A DNA stretch of 64,000 nt from Caballeronia sordidicola. GTDB taxonomy: Bacteria > Pseudomonadota > Gammaproteobacteria > Burkholderiales > Burkholderiaceae. The position numbers were made by a program, and so were the translations under genes. The notes below the pieces were generated by a model. That model saw nothing but the letters and a program-made list of their open reading frames with translations, was not told the origin of the DNA and made no database searches. Location: positions 52,792 through 116,791 of the forward strand of contig NZ_JNFG01000021.1 in the NCBI RefSeq assembly GCF_000729995.1, written 5' to 3'. Shown here piece after piece: positions 61,906 to 64,000 of this stretch. Each line of letters opens with the position of its first letter. The stretch's first letter is position 1.

Positions 61906-62391
61906 ATGCAAGTGCTTACGGTAACAATCGTCAAACCCGAAGAGACGAATTTCATCCTGGGGCAAAGCCACTTCATCAAGACTGTCGAGGATCTGCACGA
62001 GGCAATGGTCGGTACCGTCCCGGGCATCAAGTTTGGTTTGGCCTTTTGTGAAGCGTCAGGTAAGCGCCTTGTGCGCCGGTCTGGCACCGATGCCGACCTG
62101 GTCGAGTTGGCGTGCCAGAACGCCACGGCCATCGGTGCGGGCCACAGCTTCGTGATTTTTCTCGGCGATGGCTTTTACCCCGTCAATGTTCTGAATGCGA
62201 TTAAAGCGGTGCCGGAGGTGTGCCGGATATTCTGTGCTACGGCGAATCCCACGCAGATTCTGGTGGCCGAGACAGAGCAGGGGCGCGGCATCCTGGGTGT
62301 GGTTGACGGGTTCCCGCCACTCGGCGTGGAAAACGAGGAGGACGTTCAATGGCGTAAGGATCTGTTACGTGCTATCGGTTACAAAGTGTAG
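61906..62391 (+). CDS. Adenosine-specific kinase family protein (PF04008)
   Basis: 161 residues: MQVLTVTIVKPEETNFILGQSHFIKTVEDLHEAM, KFGLAFCEASGKRLVRRSGTDADLVELACQNATAIGAGHSFVIFLGDGFYPVNVLNAIKAVPEVCRIFCATANPTQILVAE ... GRGILGVVDG. Matches the small PF04008 family named adenosine-specific kinase. It is uncommon in proteobacteria. It lies 50 bases before an Ap4A phosphorylase gene. Confidence 0.85.
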   Translation: MQVLTVTIVKPEETNFILGQSHFIKTVEDLHEAMVGTVPGIKFGLAFCEASGKRLVRRSGTDADLVELACQNATAIGAGHSFVIFLGDGFYPVNVLNAIKAVPEVCRIFCATANPTQILVAETEQGRGILGVVDGFPPLGVENEEDVQWRKDLLRAIGYKV

Positions 62392-62441
62392 GTACGGTTG
62401 TTCTCCTCGCGCGACGCGCGTGCTCATCGAATCATCGATTC

Positions 62442-63362
62442 ATGGAACATTTACGTCTGCAATCCGGCACGCTGTGGCCGGCTATCCTGCGTCAGACTGA
62501 GCACGCGCTGCGTCGTGGTGCACTGCGGCCAATCGAGACAGTCCAGACGGTGCTCGAAGAACGCGGCATAAGCTTTCTCGTCCGCCAGGTGTCCAGTCTC
62601 GCGCGTAAGGAGGAAACCCGGCAGGCGCGCAAGGTCGAAGTGGGGGCGCGCAGCGCGGTGAATCCGTTCCTTCCTTACGACCCAGACCTGTTTGTGGCCG
62701 ATCTCTCCGACACTCACGTCGCCTTGCTCAACAAGTTCAACGTCATCGATCATCATCTCCTGATCGTCACCCGTAGCTTCAAACCGCAGGAAGCGCTGCT
62801 CGAGTTCGCGGACTTTGTTGCATTGGCCGCCTGCATGGCCGAGTTTGACGGCCTCGGCTTCTACAATGGCGGCGCGGAATCCGGCGCGAGTCAACGCCAC
62901 AAGCATCTGCAGATCGTGCCGCTGCCGCTCGGGGCATCAGGTCTGCCGCTCCCCGTTGAATCCGTTCTTAGGCCCGGGGGCATGGAAGGACTGATCGGCA
63001 CTGTACCTGGCCTGCCTTTTCTGCACGCGTTCGCCCGTCTGGAACTGGCTCCTGCCGCCTCACGGCACGCAGCACACGCCGCGTTCGATCGCTACCACGC
63101 ATTGCTCGAAGCTACCGGCCTGCGAGCGGTCGAAGTGAATGGCGAATTGCATCAGTCGGCACCGTACAACCTGCTTGTCACCCGCCAATGGATGCTGCTC
63201 GTACCAAGGTATTCGGAATGCGTCGAGGGCATTTCAGTGAATGCGCTGGCGTTTGCCGGATCGCTCTTCGTGCGTGACGCAGCACAGATGGAAGTCATTA
63301 AAAGGCTCGGTCCGATGTCCGTGCTGCAACGCGTCGCAGTCCCTGCCGCCGTGGGTCAATAG
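62442..63362 (+). CDS. ATP adenylyltransferase / Ap4A phosphorylase-like
   Basis: 306 residues, HIT superfamily: VIDHHLLIVTRSFKPQ, GASQRHKHLQIVPLPL (HxHxQ catalytic site), SAPYNLLVTRQWMLLVPR. Two-domain layout as in yeast APA2. Likely cleaves Ap4A phosphorolytically to ATP and ADP. Same strand as the PF04008 gene, 50 bases apart; both act on adenine nucleotides. Confidence 0.88.
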   Translation: MEHLRLQSGTLWPAILRQTEHALRRGALRPIETVQTVLEERGISFLVRQVSSLARKEETRQARKVEVGARSAVNPFLPYDPDLFVADLSDTHVALLNKFNVIDHHLLIVTRSFKPQEALLEFADFVALAACMAEFDGLGFYNGGAESGASQRHKHLQIVPLPLGASGLPLPVESVLRPGGMEGLIGTVPGLPFLHAFARLELAPAASRHAAHAAFDRYHALLEATGLRAVEVNGELHQSAPYNLLVTRQWMLLVPRYSECVEGISVNALAFAGSLFVRDAAQMEVIKRLGPMSVLQRVAVPAAVGQ

Positions 63363-63793
63363 AGCCCATCTGCATAGCGTTTTCGCTGAAAGGCTGAACC
63401 TAGTAAGGTGGGAATATGCACAGGCGCTGATCGTCCACCGCGCCACCAACGGTGAAGTGGTGCAGGCTTTGCCCTGCGTGTGCCTGCACGCCGGGCAGTG
63501 CGCGCATTCGTCATCGACAAAGCACCCTATCCGGTCGCGTAGAGCGTGTTTAAATTGTCAACGTTGGGACGTGCCCTGGCTCACATTGAGCACCGGAAAA
63601 CCTTCGGTGCCTGGCGAATGTCCAGGAGTGCATGTCAATTCGAGGGTTGCCCATGTGCGGATATCAGGTTCATTTCGGTTCATGGTCTGGGCGTCTCAGT
63701 GGTCGCTGCAACGGGATCGCCGGGGGCTGGGGCCAATCAACTCACTGGTTTGGCACCAACACTTTTTTATCAGGCTCGTAGGCTCCGCCAAGC
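63363..63793. other. Region of decayed sequence before the right edge
   Basis: No supported gene. Two plus-strand open frames (63241-63819 and 63546-63797) show no family features. Sits between the Ap4A gene and insertion-sequence debris, so probably disrupted DNA. Confidence 0.4.
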
Positions 63794-63920
63794 TTAACCA
63801 AAACATCGCTGAACCTTGAAGGGTTCGCCGTCCCGCATCATGTAGTAGGCCCCGCACGCCAGCTTGTGGGCGAGTGCTTTCATCGTGAGCATCGGCACGA
63901 AGGTCGCTGTCCGGCCCAGA
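63794..63920 (-). pseudogene. C-terminal fragment of an IS110-type transposase
   Basis: Reverse strand: TATFVPMLTMKALAHKLACGAYYMMRDGEPFKVQRCFG then TAA (stop 63796-63794). The pattern 'ALAHKLACGxYYxxRDGxPF' is the end of IS110/IS116-type transposases. Only about 40 codons remain; the 5' part is cut at about 63920, where another mobile element begins. Confidence 0.6.
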
Positions 63921-63981
63921 GTGTGTCAAAACGCTTTTTTGAAGAGCTAAAATCTCTCATCCGGTAACGGGGGTGAGCGAG

Positions 63982-64000
63982 ATGAAACGGTTTGTTCAAG
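63982..64000 (+). mobile_element. First codons of a probable IS1182-type transposase
   Basis: The window ends with ATG AAA CGG TTT GTT CAA, that is MKRFVQ, preceded by a GAGCGAG ribosome site. Many Burkholderia IS1182-type transposases begin MKRFVEG or MKRFVQG. Only the first six codons are visible, so the family call is tentative. Confidence 0.45.

Noticed and set aside
1..64000. CRISPR arrays, tRNA or rRNA genes
   Set aside because: No regularly spaced repeats, cloverleaf-like sequences or rRNA words were seen on reading through the window; a covariance-model scan was not possible.

Overview
The window looks like chromosomal DNA from a betaproteobacterium of the family Burkholderiaceae, most likely Paraburkholderia or Caballeronia. 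The support is the high GC third-position bias, the dense LysR/AraC-type regulators, a Burkholderia-style DUF4148-like lipoprotein, MipA, TpsA/TpsB, ECF42/DGPF pairs and the sequence style of the proteins. This placement rests on reading alone; no database search was possible.

Left part (1-20.6 kb): a truncated membrane GGDEF protein at the edge; a LysR/oxidoreductase divergent pair; a PPOX flavoprotein; an orphan periplasmic binding protein; a tight signalling operon (OmpR-type regulator, LysM-FecR protein, CHASE2-PAS histidine kinase) followed by a lipoprotein and a MipA-type outer-membrane protein; a WYL-type regulator with a VOC protein; a flavin monooxygenase flanked by two decayed regulators; and a LysR regulator divergent from yceI, an NmrA-like gene and a truncated carboxymuconolactone-decarboxylase-like gene.

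Central part (20.6-34.8 kb) is the most interesting block: a fluoride-response island. Three near-identical crcB-type fluoride aptamers, each about 10-15 bases behind a recognisable sigma-70 promoter, precede (i) two overlapping MutS-like ATPases and, further on, a DUF190 protein, (ii) a six-gene membrane complex related to hydrogenase 4 / complex I, and (iii) a CLC-F-type fluoride exporter with a second DUF190 protein and a small membrane protein. The complex keeps the NuoB-like Fe-S cysteines and the proton-channel lysines, but its 'large subunit' has lost all four Ni-ligating cysteine positions. It therefore reads as an energy-converting-hydrogenase-related (Ehr) complex, not a hydrogenase. 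The second aptamer overlaps the 5' arm of a strong intrinsic terminator, which gives a readable ON-switch. I infer that the cell, on sensing fluoride, makes an F-/H+ antiporter, an ion-moving Ehr complex and a DNA- or RNA-acting ATPase pair.

Right part (34.9-64 kb): a cupin gene with a nonsense codon, PaiB, a MocR/PdxR-type regulator, a DUF4239 protein, an RhlE-like helicase with terminator, a recombinase remnant, a two-partner secretion pair (tpsA with GLUG-like repeats, tpsB), and then many small regulator/enzyme units: cupin, AraC, LysE, amidohydrolase, DGPF, GST, AraC-GyrI, hydrolase, SnoaL, BlaI/BlaR1 with operators, VOC, GNAT/LysR, a P-loop kinase, DGPF plus ECF42 sigma factor, FmdB zinc ribbon, adenosine-specific kinase and Ap4A phosphorylase. 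The right edge holds IS110-type debris and the first codons of what looks like an IS1182-type transposase. No tRNA, rRNA or CRISPR array was seen.
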